In this document: positions 1-8,223 of the stretch, piece by piece | Layout: the number at the start of each line of letters is the position of its first letter | Numbering within the stretch: position 1 is the first letter of the stretch | NCBI GenBank assembly: GCA_001795165.1 | Contig: MGNS01000043.1 | Location: 11,535 to 24,173 of the forward strand | Length of the DNA: 12,639 nt | Reading direction: 5' to 3' | From: Chloroflexi bacterium RBG_16_57_11 | GTDB taxonomy: Bacteria > Chloroflexota > Anaerolineae > Anaerolineales > UBA4823 | Program-made: the position numbers and the translations under genes | The notes under the pieces: model-generated | The model's input: the letters and a program-made list of their open reading frames with translations, nothing else | The model's database searches: none | What the model was told of the DNA's origin: nothing

Positions 1-813
1 ACGGCGCAGGGCGACCTGACCTTCACGCATTTTATGGGTCATGGCGATACCCAGATGGTGGTATTGTTGCCCGGCTCGGTAAGCGAGTGTTTCGAGTTCG
101 GTTGGAAGGCTTTTGATCTTGCCGAGCGGCTGCAAACACCGGTGTTTGTGTTGTCCGATCTGGATTTCGGTATGAACCAGTGGATGACCACGCCGTTCGA
201 ATACCCGGATACGCCCATGGATCGGGGTAAAGTATTGTGGGAGGAGGACCTGGAGCGGCTCAAAGGCGAGTGGGGGCGCTATCGTGATGTGGATGGCGAT
301 GGCATCCCGTACCGCACGCTGCCTGGCCTCCGGCATCCGGCGGCGGCCTATTTCACTCGAGGCACCGGGCACGACGAGCTCGCTCGTTATTCCGAAGATA
401 ACCAGGTCTGGCATGATCTCCTCGAGCGATTGAAATTTAAATATGAGACGGCGCGCCAGTACGTGCCTGCGCCGGTTCTGGATCAGATGGAAAACGCTAA
501 GATCGGCATCATCGCCTTTGGCTCGACCCTACCGGCAATCGAAGAAGCGCGTTACCAGTTGAATGAGAAGGGTATCCCCACCGATTTCTTGCGAGTACGT
601 GCCGTGCCCTTCACTGCTGAGGTGGGTGAATTCATTCGCCAGCACAGGTACACCTATGTCGTTGAAATGAACCGCGATGGCCAGCTTAACCAGTTGCTCA
701 TCCTGGAATACCCCCAGGAGGCAACTCGGTTGCGCTCGATCGCATTCACCGATGGATTACCGCTGACCGCCCAGTACGTGCGTGAGGCGATCCTTGCACA
801 GGAGGTAGATTAG
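1..813 (+). CDS. korA: 2-oxoacid:ferredoxin oxidoreductase, alpha subunit (3' part)
   Basis: The frame is open to the left edge, so the gene is cut at its 5' end; 270 C-terminal residues are visible. With KorB the enzyme oxidatively decarboxylates a 2-oxoacid (typically 2-oxoglutarate or pyruvate) with CoA and thiamine diphosphate and reduces ferredoxin, in the cytoplasm. The first visible residues (QGDL...GHGDTQ) match the end of the pyrimidine-binding domain of the alpha family. They are followed by the segment LAERLQTPVFVLSD and, from about residue 165 of the visible part, a transketolase-C-like domain beginning KIGIIAFGS. The YPITP motif that helps set substrate choice in this family would lie upstream and cannot be read, so the oxoacid is not decided. 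The gene ends 2 nt before korB, so the two are surely co-transcribed. Confidence 0.88.
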   Translation, partial: TAQGDLTFTHFMGHGDTQMVVLLPGSVSECFEFGWKAFDLAERLQTPVFVLSDLDFGMNQWMTTPFEYPDTPMDRGKVLWEEDLERLKGEWGRYRDVDGDGIPYRTLPGLRHPAAAYFTRGTGHDELARYSEDNQVWHDLLERLKFKYETARQYVPAPVLDQMENAKIGIIAFGSTLPAIEEARYQLNEKGIPTDFLRVRAVPFTAEVGEFIRQHRYTYVVEMNRDGQLNQLLILEYPQEATRLRSIAFTDGLPLTAQYVREAILAQEVD

Positions 814-815
814 CC

Positions 816-1859
816 ATGTCGGAACAAATGACAAGCCCCCGCGTCCAGGTGAACCTGGCGGGTTTAACCAAAGCGGATTACCGTGGCAATCCCAGCACGC
901 TGTGCCAGGGCTGCGGTCACAACTCGATCTCCAGCCAGATCATCACCGCCTGCTACGAGCTGGACCTAGTCCCAGAAAATGTGGTCAAGTTCAGCGGGAT
1001 CGGATGCTCGAGCAAGAGCCCGACGTATTTCCTGAACCGCTCCTTCGGCTTCAACGGCTTGCACGGGCGTATGCCATCGCTCGCCACAGGCGCGCTGTTT
1101 GCAGATTACACCCTCAAAGGTATCGGCGTCAGTGGCGACGGCGATTCTGCCAGCATTGGCATGGGGCAGTTCAAGCATGTAATGCGGCGCAACCTGCGCA
1201 TGGTGTATATCGTCGAGAATAATGGCGTTTATGGATTGACCAAAGGCCAGTTCTCGGCCACGGCCGACGAAGGCCTGATGCTGAAGGGCCACGGCACGAA
1301 TCCGTATTTGCCGATCGATATCGCCTGGGAAGCTCTGGTGGGCAACGCCACCTTCGTCGCCCGCTCTTTTGCCGGCGACCCCAAGCAAGTGAAAGAGCTG
1401 ATCAAGGCCGCCCTGAGCCATGACGGCATCGCCGTATTGGATATCATCAGCCCATGCGTGACCTTCAACAATACAGATGCGTCTTTGTATTCGTACTCCT
1501 GGGGCAAGGAGCACGAGGTCGCTCTGCACGAGCTGTCCTTTGTGCCTCGGTTTGAGGAGATCATGGTGGAGTATGAAGAAGGCGAGATTAAGGAAGTCAC
1601 CATGCACGACGGCTCCAAAGTCATCCTGAAGAAGCTGGAGCAAGACTATGATCCCAAGAACCGGGCAGAGGCCATGCGCATCTTAGAGGAAGCCAATGCC
1701 AAGCACTGGCTACTCACCGGGTTGATTTATATCAACACCGACCAGCCATCCTTGCTGGATATATACAACCTGACCGACACCCCGCTCAACCGACTGAAAG
1801 AGGCACACCTTCGCCCCGCGCCGGAGACGATTGAGAAGGTCAACAACTTAATGTTTTAG
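816..1859 (+). CDS. korB: 2-oxoacid:ferredoxin oxidoreductase, beta subunit
   Basis: Complete, 347 residues, the usual size for the two-subunit enzyme class. The ATG at 816 has an AGGAGGT-type ribosome site ending about 9 nt upstream, inside the end of korA. Four cysteines fit the single [4Fe-4S] cluster of this family: C30 and C33 (LCQGCGH), C64 (GIGCSSK) and C214 (SPC). The thiamine diphosphate/Mg site is seen as G107-D108-G109-D110 followed by N135-N136-G137-VYGLTKGQ. After about residue 240 there is an acidic, lysine-rich C-terminal region common in this family. The beta subunit carries the cofactor and passes electrons to ferredoxin. The gene is the last of its operon and a terminator follows directly. 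The 2-oxoacid assignment is firm; 2-oxoglutarate as substrate is only the most likely choice. Confidence 0.92.
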   Translation: MSEQMTSPRVQVNLAGLTKADYRGNPSTLCQGCGHNSISSQIITACYELDLVPENVVKFSGIGCSSKSPTYFLNRSFGFNGLHGRMPSLATGALFADYTLKGIGVSGDGDSASIGMGQFKHVMRRNLRMVYIVENNGVYGLTKGQFSATADEGLMLKGHGTNPYLPIDIAWEALVGNATFVARSFAGDPKQVKELIKAALSHDGIAVLDIISPCVTFNNTDASLYSYSWGKEHEVALHELSFVPRFEEIMVEYEEGEIKEVTMHDGSKVILKKLEQDYDPKNRAEAMRILEEANAKHWLLTGLIYINTDQPSLLDIYNLTDTPLNRLKEAHLRPAPETIEKVNNLMF

Positions 1860-1874
1860 CAGGGATCGATACAG

Positions 1875-1922
1875 ATGTGCAGGCCCATCGCTGTACGGCT
1901 AGGCGAGGGCCTGCACATTTTA
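1875..1922 (+). terminator. Rho-independent terminator after korB
   Basis: A perfect 12-bp stem, ATGTGCAGGCCC (1875-1886) with GGGCCTGCACAT (1907-1918), encloses a 20-nt loop. The 3' arm runs straight into TTTTATT. It starts 16 nt after the korB stop and separates the kor operon from the mre cluster. Confidence 0.85.
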
Positions 1923-1969
1923 TTGGCTGACAGGACTGTTGCTTCTCACGTAAGGGTAAGGTGGTTCAA

Positions 1970-1978
1970 TGGTATAAT
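1970..1978 (+). promoter_or_regulatory. Probable promoter of the mreB cluster (extended -10)
   Basis: TATAAT at 1973-1978 is a perfect -10 consensus, preceded by TG-N (TGG, 1970-1972), which makes it an extended -10. No good -35 hexamer lies 16-18 nt upstream, as is usual for extended -10 promoters. Transcription would start near 1985 and leave a leader of almost 90 nt before mreB. The leader can form a bulged stem (CCCTA 2012-2016 and ATCC 2021-2024 with GGAT 2033-2036 and TAGGG 2037-2041), and a weak small stem that puts the mreB ribosome site in its loop (2052-2056 with 2065-2069). These structures were judged by eye only. Confidence 0.6.
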
Positions 1979-2060
1979 CCCAAGCGGCAAAAACCGGAAA
2001 ATCCGCCCAATCCCTAGACCATCCGATTTCGTGGATTAGGGTAGTCAACCGGGGTTATTT

Positions 2061-2064
2061 GAGG
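2061..2064 (+). promoter_or_regulatory. Ribosome binding site deciding the TTG start of mreB
   Basis: GAGG sits 8 nt before a TTG at 2073. No ATG or GTG lies close enough to give the conserved N-terminus, so the TTG is taken as the start. Confidence 0.55.
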
Positions 2065-2072
2065 AACCTGAA

Positions 2073-3140
2073 TTGGCGTTCAAACCACTCGATTGGTTAC
2101 TAGGGTTTTTTTCACTTGACATCGGCATTGACCTGGGCACAGCAAATACGCTCGTTAATGTCCGCGGGAAGGGTATTACGATCAATGAGCCTTCCTGGGT
2201 AGCCATCGATAAGCGCACTCGCCAGCCTTTGGCGATCGGCGCAGAGGCTCGTGAGATGGTTGGCCGCACTCCGGCAAATGTCGTGGCGGTTCGCCCGCTG
2301 CGAGATGGTGTGATTTCGGAGTTTGAAATTACGCAAGCAATGCTGGAATATTTTATTGGTAAAGCGCACGAACAAAGTATTGTGCCGGTGCCGCGCCCGC
2401 GTGTGATCGTCGGGATCCCCTCCGGCGTGACCGAAGTGGAGAAACGCGCCGTATATGATGCAGCCATGTCGGCTGGAGCGCGGGAAGTTGGCCTGATCGA
2501 GGAGCCGGTTGCGGCGGCATTAGGGGCCGGCTTGCCGGTGAACGAAGTGCGCGGCTCGATGATCGTCGATATTGGTGGAGGTACTTCCGAGGTGGCGGCC
2601 ATGTCGATGGGGGGTGTGGTGGTTTCACGATCGCTGCGCGTTGCTGGCGATGAATTGGATCAGGATATCGTGCAATACGTGCGGAATAAATACAACCTTC
2701 TGATCGGCGAACGCATGGCGGAGCAATCCAAGATGGCGATTGGCTCAGCCTACCACCTGCCAGAAGAAAAAACGATGTTATTGCGTGGCCGGAATTTGAT
2801 CACCGGCCTGCCCGAAGCAGTGGAGATTTCTTCAGTGGAGCTGCGCGAAGCCACAGCAGGCTCGGTGCAAACTATCATCGATACGATCAAGGATGCTCTG
2901 GATGAGGCGCCTCCGGAGATTATTGCTGACTTGATGGAGGCAGGGATCTGCCTGGCCGGTGGAGGCTCGCTTTTGCAGGCTTTGGATAAACGCTTGACGG
3001 AAGAATTACACATACGCTGCTGGGTAGCAGAAGACCCGATGAGCTGTGTCGCTCGAGGCGCAGGTATGATTCTGGAACAGTATGATGTCTTGAAGCGTTT
3101 GCTGGTCGGCTTGGAGCGCGGTAGCACGCGACACAAGTAA
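2073..3140 (+). CDS. mreB: Rod shape-determining protein MreB
   Basis: Bacterial actin homologue, 355 residues, slightly longer than most MreB proteins. It forms membrane-bound ATP-dependent filaments that steer the peptidoglycan elongation machinery along the cell side wall. The actin-fold nucleotide motifs are all present: phosphate-1 DIGIDLGTANT (residues 16-26), phosphate-2 D166-I-G-G-G-T171, and the adenosine loop AGGGS around G296-G298. The first 14 residues (MAFKPLDWLLGFFS) are extended compared with many MreBs and look amphipathic, as expected of the membrane-binding N-terminal segment. The start is a TTG. The gene is first in the series and mreC begins 3 nt after its stop. Confidence 0.96.
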   Translation: MAFKPLDWLLGFFSLDIGIDLGTANTLVNVRGKGITINEPSWVAIDKRTRQPLAIGAEAREMVGRTPANVVAVRPLRDGVISEFEITQAMLEYFIGKAHEQSIVPVPRPRVIVGIPSGVTEVEKRAVYDAAMSAGAREVGLIEEPVAAALGAGLPVNEVRGSMIVDIGGGTSEVAAMSMGGVVVSRSLRVAGDELDQDIVQYVRNKYNLLIGERMAEQSKMAIGSAYHLPEEKTMLLRGRNLITGLPEAVEISSVELREATAGSVQTIIDTIKDALDEAPPEIIADLMEAGICLAGGGSLLQALDKRLTEELHIRCWVAEDPMSCVARGAGMILEQYDVLKRLLVGLERGSTRHK

Positions 3141-3143
3141 TTC

Positions 3144-3989
3144 ATGCGATCCACTCAGCTCCGTTCGATCCAGAGCATCGTCCTGGCTCTGGTGGTGATT
3201 GGCTTGATTATCCTGGCGTTAGGTGGATACCTTGCCCCGCTGACACGGGTCGCTCTAGGTCCCCTGATCAGCGCGCAGACCTGGCTTTTCACCCGCTATC
3301 AGGCGATCCAGAATGTGGTAAATTCGCCTCAGGATTTGATCCGCCTGCGACAGAGGAACTCCGAGCTGGAAGTTCAGGTCTCGGATCTTCAGGCCGAGAT
3401 CATCGATCTCAAGCAGCAGCTGACTGAAACGCGCATCCTGTCTGCATTGGTGGATTTCGCCCGTGTGCACCCAGAAAACCGCTACGTGGCGGTTTCGGTG
3501 ATTGGACGCGATCCCAGCCCCTTCGCGAAGTATGTAATTATGAACCGTGGCTCGGATGATGGCTTACGTCGTGGCATGCCAGTGGTCACCGCCCAAGGCC
3601 TGGTTGGCAGAATTACCGCTATCACAGCCAAAGCCGGCCGTGTCCAGCTGATCACCGATCCTGACTCGTCCGTCAATGTCCGCCTGGAAGGCTCTGAGGC
3701 GCAAGCGGTGCTGAGAGGCAGCCTGACCGGTGAATTGACCCTGGAAATGATCCCGCAATCAGCGAATGTCCAGGCAGGGGACCTGGTGTTGACTTCAGGT
3801 CTGGGGGGAAATTACCCAGCCAACCTGTTGGTTGGTCAAGTGACCACCGTGCGCGGCAAAGAGACGGATCTGTTCAAAACCGCCGCCGTTCAACCAATTG
3901 TGGATTTTTCAAATCTGGAGATCCTGCTGATCATTGTCAATTTCCAGCCGATCGATATTGAACCGCTGATCCCATCGCCGGCACCATGA
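3144..3989 (+). CDS. mreC: Rod shape-determining protein MreC
   Basis: 281 residues. MreC is a bitopic membrane protein whose extracytoplasmic part dimerises and activates PBP2-RodA. Visible parts in order: a short cytoplasmic N-terminus; one membrane helix at about residues 11-33 (SIVLALVVIGLIILALGGYL); a charged coiled-coil stretch at about 65-97 (RQRNSELEVQVSDLQAEI); then the beta-rich MreC domain with the family-typical pieces VIGRDPSPF, IMNRGSDDGLRRGMPVV and GLVGRI, and a later repeat of the fold. It ends in a proline-rich tail. The ATG at 3144 has no strong ribosome site, so translation is probably coupled to mreB, which ends 3 nt upstream. Confidence 0.94.
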   Translation: MRSTQLRSIQSIVLALVVIGLIILALGGYLAPLTRVALGPLISAQTWLFTRYQAIQNVVNSPQDLIRLRQRNSELEVQVSDLQAEIIDLKQQLTETRILSALVDFARVHPENRYVAVSVIGRDPSPFAKYVIMNRGSDDGLRRGMPVVTAQGLVGRITAITAKAGRVQLITDPDSSVNVRLEGSEAQAVLRGSLTGELTLEMIPQSANVQAGDLVLTSGLGGNYPANLLVGQVTTVRGKETDLFKTAAVQPIVDFSNLEILLIIVNFQPIDIEPLIPSPAP

Positions 3990-4031
3990 GCTGGATCCCT
4001 GAGGTAGAGATTTGAGCTTAGGACGATATCG

Positions 4032-4532
4032 ATGGCAGCTCTTCTCGCGGTGCCTGTTCTGGCTGTACTGGTTATGATCCAATCGGCTGTGCTAAGCAAT
4101 ATCCCATTGCTGCATGGGACCACTGACCTGGTTCTGGTGGCCTTGCTGGCTTGGGCATTGCAGAAACGTGTTCGCACAGCCTGGTTTTGGGCTATAATTG
4201 GTGGGTTATTGGTCGGTTACGTGTCTGCGCTCCCTTTTGGAGCGGTACTGGCAGGTTACTTACTGGCAGTAGGCTTGGCTATATTGCTCAAGCAGCGCAT
4301 CTGGCAGGTACCTATCCTGGCGATGCTGGTGGCGACGTTTTTTGGCACACTGCTGGTTAATTTGGTCGTGATCACGGCCTTGCGGATCGTGGACACGCCG
4401 CTCTCGTTTTGGGAGGCGATCAATCTGGTTACTCTCCCAAGCGTTTTGTTGAACTTGCTTGTCGCTATTCCGTTTTATGCGCTGTTTAGCGATCTGGCAA
4501 ATTGGCTCTACCCAGAGCCACTGGAAACATAA
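4032..4532 (+). CDS. mreD: Rod shape-determining protein MreD
   Basis: 166 residues, close to the usual MreD length, and almost entirely hydrophobic with about five membrane-spanning segments. The sequence is weakly conserved, as in all MreD proteins, but the opening pattern (VPVLAVLVMIQSAVLSNIPLLHGTTDLVLVALL) fits the family and the position between mreC and mrdA is diagnostic. MreD is an integral-membrane partner of MreC in the elongation complex. The ATG at 4032 follows AGGA (4020-4023) at good spacing. A stop at 4005-4007 in the same frame, with no other start codon between, excludes a longer form. Confidence 0.88.
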   Translation: MAALLAVPVLAVLVMIQSAVLSNIPLLHGTTDLVLVALLAWALQKRVRTAWFWAIIGGLLVGYVSALPFGAVLAGYLLAVGLAILLKQRIWQVPILAMLVATFFGTLLVNLVVITALRIVDTPLSFWEAINLVTLPSVLLNLLVAIPFYALFSDLANWLYPEPLET

Positions 4533-4576
4533 TTCAAATCCGGTGAGGACCGTTTTTATCAGTATGAGTCGTTTTT

Positions 4577-6718
4577 ATGCAAGCGCAACCAACCATACGT
4601 AACGAAATCCAATCCTGGCGATTGTTGGCTTTTATTGCCGTTGTCGCTTTGGTCTTTATCGTATTCCTCTCGCGGCTTTTTATTCTACAGGTGGTCCAAA
4701 ACGAAGAATGGACGGCTAAGGCGGCAGAAAACAGCGCGGATGAGATTAACCTACCCGCGCTGCGCGGGTTAATCTACGATCGCAATGGCGTCGTCTTAGC
4801 TCACAACGTGGCCTCCTACAACGTTGTTGTCAATGCGTCGCAGCTGCCAGACGACCCTGGCGCAACCCAAGAGATATTCCGCCAGCTATCCCAATTAATC
4901 GGAGTTCCGGTCAGCCAGAGCGAGATTACCCTGGAAAACCCGTACGTGCCTTGCATCTCGGATCACGGCATTTCCCAGATTGCCGAATATGCTGAGACAT
5001 CGACCCCCTACCAACCGGTGCGCATCAAATGTGACGTTGATGAGCGCCTGGCGATGATCGTTTTAGAAAAAGCGGTGGATTGGCCTGGTATCAGTGTTGA
5101 GATCCAGTCCATCCGCGAGTATCCTACAAGCTCGGTGACTGCGGCGATCGTCGGTTTCCTGGGGCCGGTTCCGGCGGCGCTGGAAGACTTTTATGTGGAG
5201 AAGGGTCTGGTACCAAACCGGGACAAGGTGGGATACGCCGGCCTTGAGCTCCAGTACCAGGACGTCCTGGCGGGGCGTAATGGGCAGAGATTGGTACAGA
5301 TCGACGTTGCCGGGCAGGCGTTACGGGATATCAGCCCGCCGATCGAGCCGCGCGCTGGTCGAAGCGTTCGCTTGACCCTGGATACTCGCCTGCAGCAGGC
5401 TGCTGAGCAAATTCTGGTCGACGAGATCGAGGATTGGAATGCCTATTTTGGCGAACAGCGCTATTCCAGCGGGGTCGTCATCGCCATGAATCCACGCACA
5501 GGTGAAATCCTGTCGATGGTTTCCTACCCAACCTATGAAAATAATCGCATGGCACGGTTGATACCGTTTTATTATTACAACCAGCTGGTCAACGATCCTA
5601 CCAACCCGCTGCTCAATCATGCGGTGGGTGATGTGCTCCCGGCAGGCTCGGTTTTTAAGCTCGTAACAGGCGTCGGCGCGCTGAATGAAGGTGTGGTCAC
5701 CCCGGACCAGATCATTTCTACACCTCCCAAGCTGGAAGTTACTGAAAAATATTACGCCAACGATCCCGGAAGGGCGCGCGAGTTTGTCGACTGGAACAAA
5801 GCCGGCTTTGGACATCTGGATTTCATTCATGGATTGTCGAATTCGAGCAATGTTTACTTTTATAAGCTAGGTGGCGGGTTTGAAGACGAGGTGCCAGCAG
5901 GTCTGGGGATTTGCCGCCTGGGCACTTACGCTGCGGCGATGGGATATGGCTCAGCGCCGGGAATTGGGCTTCCGGATGAAGAGGATGGGTTGATCCCTGA
6001 CCCCACCTGGAAACGCATCAATCAGGCCGAGAGCTGGTCGTCTGGGGATACTTATATTGCCAGCGTGGGACAAGGCTATGTATTGGCAACCCCAATCCAG
6101 GTGCTACTCTCGGCGGCGACAGTGGCTAACGATGGCAAGCTGGTACAGCCGACGCTGCTACGTGAGGTGCTGGACAGCAATGGTAACACCATCCAGATGT
6201 GGCGGAATGCAGATGGAGATTTGGTGGACCAGCCAGTCGATGGTGCCTTCCAGGTATCACCGTTCCAACCCCGGCTTAAGTGGGATTTAACCGTAGATCC
6301 GGTTATCCAGGAATATGGGGAGACCACGGTGCGTGGCTGCGAGCCAATCCCGGGACAGAAAAAGACCGTAGCGCCCTGGGTGTTTGATACCATGAAACAG
6401 GGTATGCGCCTGGCGGTCACCGAAGGCACCTTGGTCAGACAGTTCGAAGGCGAAACCATCTCTGCGGCGGGAAAGACTGGCACGGCCGAGTATTGTGATA
6501 AATACGCCAACGCGCTGAACCGCTGTATTCCGGGCAACTGGCCGTCACATGCCTGGACGGTGGCCTTTGCACCGTATGAGAACCCAGAAATTGCAGTGGT
6601 GGCATATGTATACAATGGCAACGAAGGAGCCACTGTGGCAGGACCGATCGTACGCAGGGTACTGGAAGCATATTTTGAACTGAAAAATATCGATAGCGGT
6701 GCTGTGCCAGCCCCATAA
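4577..6718 (+). CDS. mrdA: Penicillin-binding protein 2 (elongation transpeptidase)
   Basis: 713 residues, longer than E. coli PBP2 (633). This class B penicillin-binding protein cross-links peptidoglycan during side-wall growth with RodA as glycosyltransferase. A single membrane helix lies at about residues 14-36. A PBP dimerisation (pedestal) domain follows (about 55-255, with RGLIYDRNGVVLA). The transpeptidase domain has all three active-site motifs: S358-V-F-K361 (catalytic serine), S423-S-N425 and K633-T-G-T636. Six cysteines (C126, C152, C446, C588, C640, C650) all lie on the outer side of the membrane; C640 and C650 directly follow the KTG motif. A stop at 4565-4567 rules out a longer start. 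The ribosome site at the ATG is poor; the nearest GGTGAGGA is about 28 nt upstream. Confidence 0.95.
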   Translation: MQAQPTIRNEIQSWRLLAFIAVVALVFIVFLSRLFILQVVQNEEWTAKAAENSADEINLPALRGLIYDRNGVVLAHNVASYNVVVNASQLPDDPGATQEIFRQLSQLIGVPVSQSEITLENPYVPCISDHGISQIAEYAETSTPYQPVRIKCDVDERLAMIVLEKAVDWPGISVEIQSIREYPTSSVTAAIVGFLGPVPAALEDFYVEKGLVPNRDKVGYAGLELQYQDVLAGRNGQRLVQIDVAGQALRDISPPIEPRAGRSVRLTLDTRLQQAAEQILVDEIEDWNAYFGEQRYSSGVVIAMNPRTGEILSMVSYPTYENNRMARLIPFYYYNQLVNDPTNPLLNHAVGDVLPAGSVFKLVTGVGALNEGVVTPDQIISTPPKLEVTEKYYANDPGRAREFVDWNKAGFGHLDFIHGLSNSSNVYFYKLGGGFEDEVPAGLGICRLGTYAAAMGYGSAPGIGLPDEEDGLIPDPTWKRINQAESWSSGDTYIASVGQGYVLATPIQVLLSAATVANDGKLVQPTLLREVLDSNGNTIQMWRNADGDLVDQPVDGAFQVSPFQPRLKWDLTVDPVIQEYGETTVRGCEPIPGQKKTVAPWVFDTMKQGMRLAVTEGTLVRQFEGETISAAGKTGTAEYCDKYANALNRCIPGNWPSHAWTVAFAPYENPEIAVVAYVYNGNEGATVAGPIVRRVLEAYFELKNIDSGAVPAP

Positions 6719-6732
6719 ATTAATCATTGGTC

Positions 6733-7422
6733 ATGAATCAGCAAATCCAGATCAAGGGCATTCGGGAAGGATTACTGGTCACTTTTAGCGACCAGCCCTG
6801 GGATGAAGTCCATCAGGCGCTGTTGGATCACCTCGATGAGCAGGCCGAGTTCCTGCGCGGCGCGCGCCTGGCGCTGGATGTCGGCAATCATGTGCTTAAG
6901 GCTGCCGATCTGGGCCACCTGAGCAAAGAAATCGCCGACCGCAATCTCACACTTTGGGCAGTCATCAGCACTTCGCCTGCCACCGAGCGCTCTGCGCAAT
7001 CGTTTGGCCTGGCCACACGACTGTTTAAGCCTCGCACGGAGCCGGAGGTTTCCGTGCGCCAAGCCCCGGTTCATCAAGAGGCTGGCAGCGCGATCCTGGT
7101 CCGACGCACCTTACGCTCTGGCGCAAGCCTACGCCATCCGGGACACATTGTCGTCATTGGTGATATCAATCCGGGTGCGGAGATTGTCGCTCGTGGCGAT
7201 GTCATCATCTGGGGGCGGCTAAGGGGCATGGTTCACGCCGGAGCGGAGGGCGACGAAGAGGCGGTCATTTGCGCACTTGATCTATCTCCCACCCAGCTTC
7301 GCATCGCCAGCCAGATTGCTGTTACACCCAAACGGCGAGGTAAACCGCAGCCTGAGATGGCGCGAATTTTAGACGGCCAGCTGGTGGCTGAACCTTGGGT
7401 TCCGAAGAGGGAGAAAATATGA
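6733..7422 (+). CDS. minC: Septum site-determining protein MinC
   Basis: 229 residues from the ATG at 6733; an in-frame TTG two codons earlier (6727) is possible, and neither has a clear ribosome site. MinC blocks FtsZ ring assembly away from midcell and is brought to the membrane by MinD. An N-terminal inhibitory domain (about residues 3-95, IQIKGIREGLLVTF...) is joined by a linker (about 95-115) to the C-terminal beta-helix domain. That domain holds the signature HPGHIVVIGDINPGAEIVARGD, then IIWGRLRGMVHAGAEGD and a PTQLRIA segment, which bind MinD and self-associate. It begins 14 nt after mrdA, and its TGA stop overlaps the minD ATG. Confidence 0.94.
   Translation: MNQQIQIKGIREGLLVTFSDQPWDEVHQALLDHLDEQAEFLRGARLALDVGNHVLKAADLGHLSKEIADRNLTLWAVISTSPATERSAQSFGLATRLFKPRTEPEVSVRQAPVHQEAGSAILVRRTLRSGASLRHPGHIVVIGDINPGAEIVARGDVIIWGRLRGMVHAGAEGDEEAVICALDLSPTQLRIASQIAVTPKRRGKPQPEMARILDGQLVAEPWVPKREKI
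7407..7413 (+). promoter_or_regulatory. Ribosome binding site of minD
   Basis: GAGGGAG precedes the ATG at 7419 by 5 nt. It supports 7419 rather than an in-frame TTG at 7395, and the resulting N-terminus (MSGKVITVTSGKGG) matches MinD proteins. Confidence 0.65.
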
Positions 7423-8222
7423 GCGGTAAGGTGATCACGGTGACGTCTGGCAAAGGCGGCGTGGGGAAAACCACCGCTACTGCCAACATGGCAGCAGCAC
7501 TGGCCGACCTGGGACACAAAGTGGTATGTATCGACGCCGATATCGGGCTGCGAAATCTGGATGTCGTCTTAGGACTGGAAAACCGTATCGTCTATGACCT
7601 GGTCGATGTGATCGAGGGTCGATGCCGGTTACGGCAGGCGATGATCCGGGACAAACGGCTACCGTATTTGTACCTGATCCCGGCGGCTCAGACACGTGAC
7701 AAAAGCGCAGTTTCTCCCAGCGATATGATCCGCCTGTGCGATGAGTTACGCCCTGAGTATGACTGGGTACTGATTGACTCGCCGGCAGGCATCGAGCGCG
7801 GTTTTCGAAATGCGGTAGCCCCGGCCGATATCGTCATTGTGGTCACTAATCCGGAGGTTTCAGCGGTGCGCGATGCTGACCGGATCATCGGTTTGATTGA
7901 GGCGGAGGAAAAAGGTCCAGCACGCTTGGTAATCAACCGGATCAAGCCAGAGATGGTGCGGCGCGGAGACATGCTGGCGGTGGAGGATGTGTTGGAGCTG
8001 CTAGCGGTTGAGTTGATCGGTATGATCCCTGAGGATGAAAACGTCTTGATGGGATCCAATCGTGGCACGCCGGTAGCACTGGATGGGAAAAGCCGAGCAG
8101 GGCAAGCCTTTCGCAATATCGCCAGACGTTTGCGTGGCGAAAATATCCCGTTCATGAGCATGGATGATGAGAGTGGGATCTTTGGGCGACTGATGCGCCG
8201 GATTCGCCAGGGAGGAAGCTAA
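7419..8222 (+). CDS. minD: Septum site-determining ATPase MinD
   Basis: 267 residues. MinD is a ParA/Mrp-type ATPase that dimerises on the membrane with ATP, recruits MinC, and is released by MinE. The deviant Walker A motif SGKGGVGKTT lies at residues 10-19 (signature lysine K12, P-loop K17). The A'/switch region has IDADIGLRNLDVVLGLENR and the Walker B region has WVLIDSPAG. The last residues (GIFGRLMRRIRQGG) form a basic amphipathic helix, the usual MinD membrane-targeting sequence. The start ATG overlaps the minC stop as ATGA (7419-7422), so minC and minD are translationally coupled. minE starts 1 nt after the minD stop. Confidence 0.97.
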   Translation: MSGKVITVTSGKGGVGKTTATANMAAALADLGHKVVCIDADIGLRNLDVVLGLENRIVYDLVDVIEGRCRLRQAMIRDKRLPYLYLIPAAQTRDKSAVSPSDMIRLCDELRPEYDWVLIDSPAGIERGFRNAVAPADIVIVVTNPEVSAVRDADRIIGLIEAEEKGPARLVINRIKPEMVRRGDMLAVEDVLELLAVELIGMIPEDENVLMGSNRGTPVALDGKSRAGQAFRNIARRLRGENIPFMSMDDESGIFGRLMRRIRQGGS

Positions 8223-8223
8223 T

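Noticed and set aside
966..1643. Long open frame on the minus strand across korB
   Set aside because: Entirely antisense to a well-supported gene with all its cofactor motifs; the translation has no recognisable domain and fits a codon-bias shadow.
4012..4040. TTG at 4012 with an upstream GAGGTAG as a longer start or frameshifted start of mreD
   Set aside because: It lies in a different frame from mreD. The mreD frame has its own ATG at 4032 with AGGA upstream and gives a full-length family-like protein without a frameshift.
4564..4577. ATG at 4564 as the start of mrdA
   Set aside because: It is out of frame with the PBP2 sequence, and the PBP2 frame has a stop at 4565-4567.
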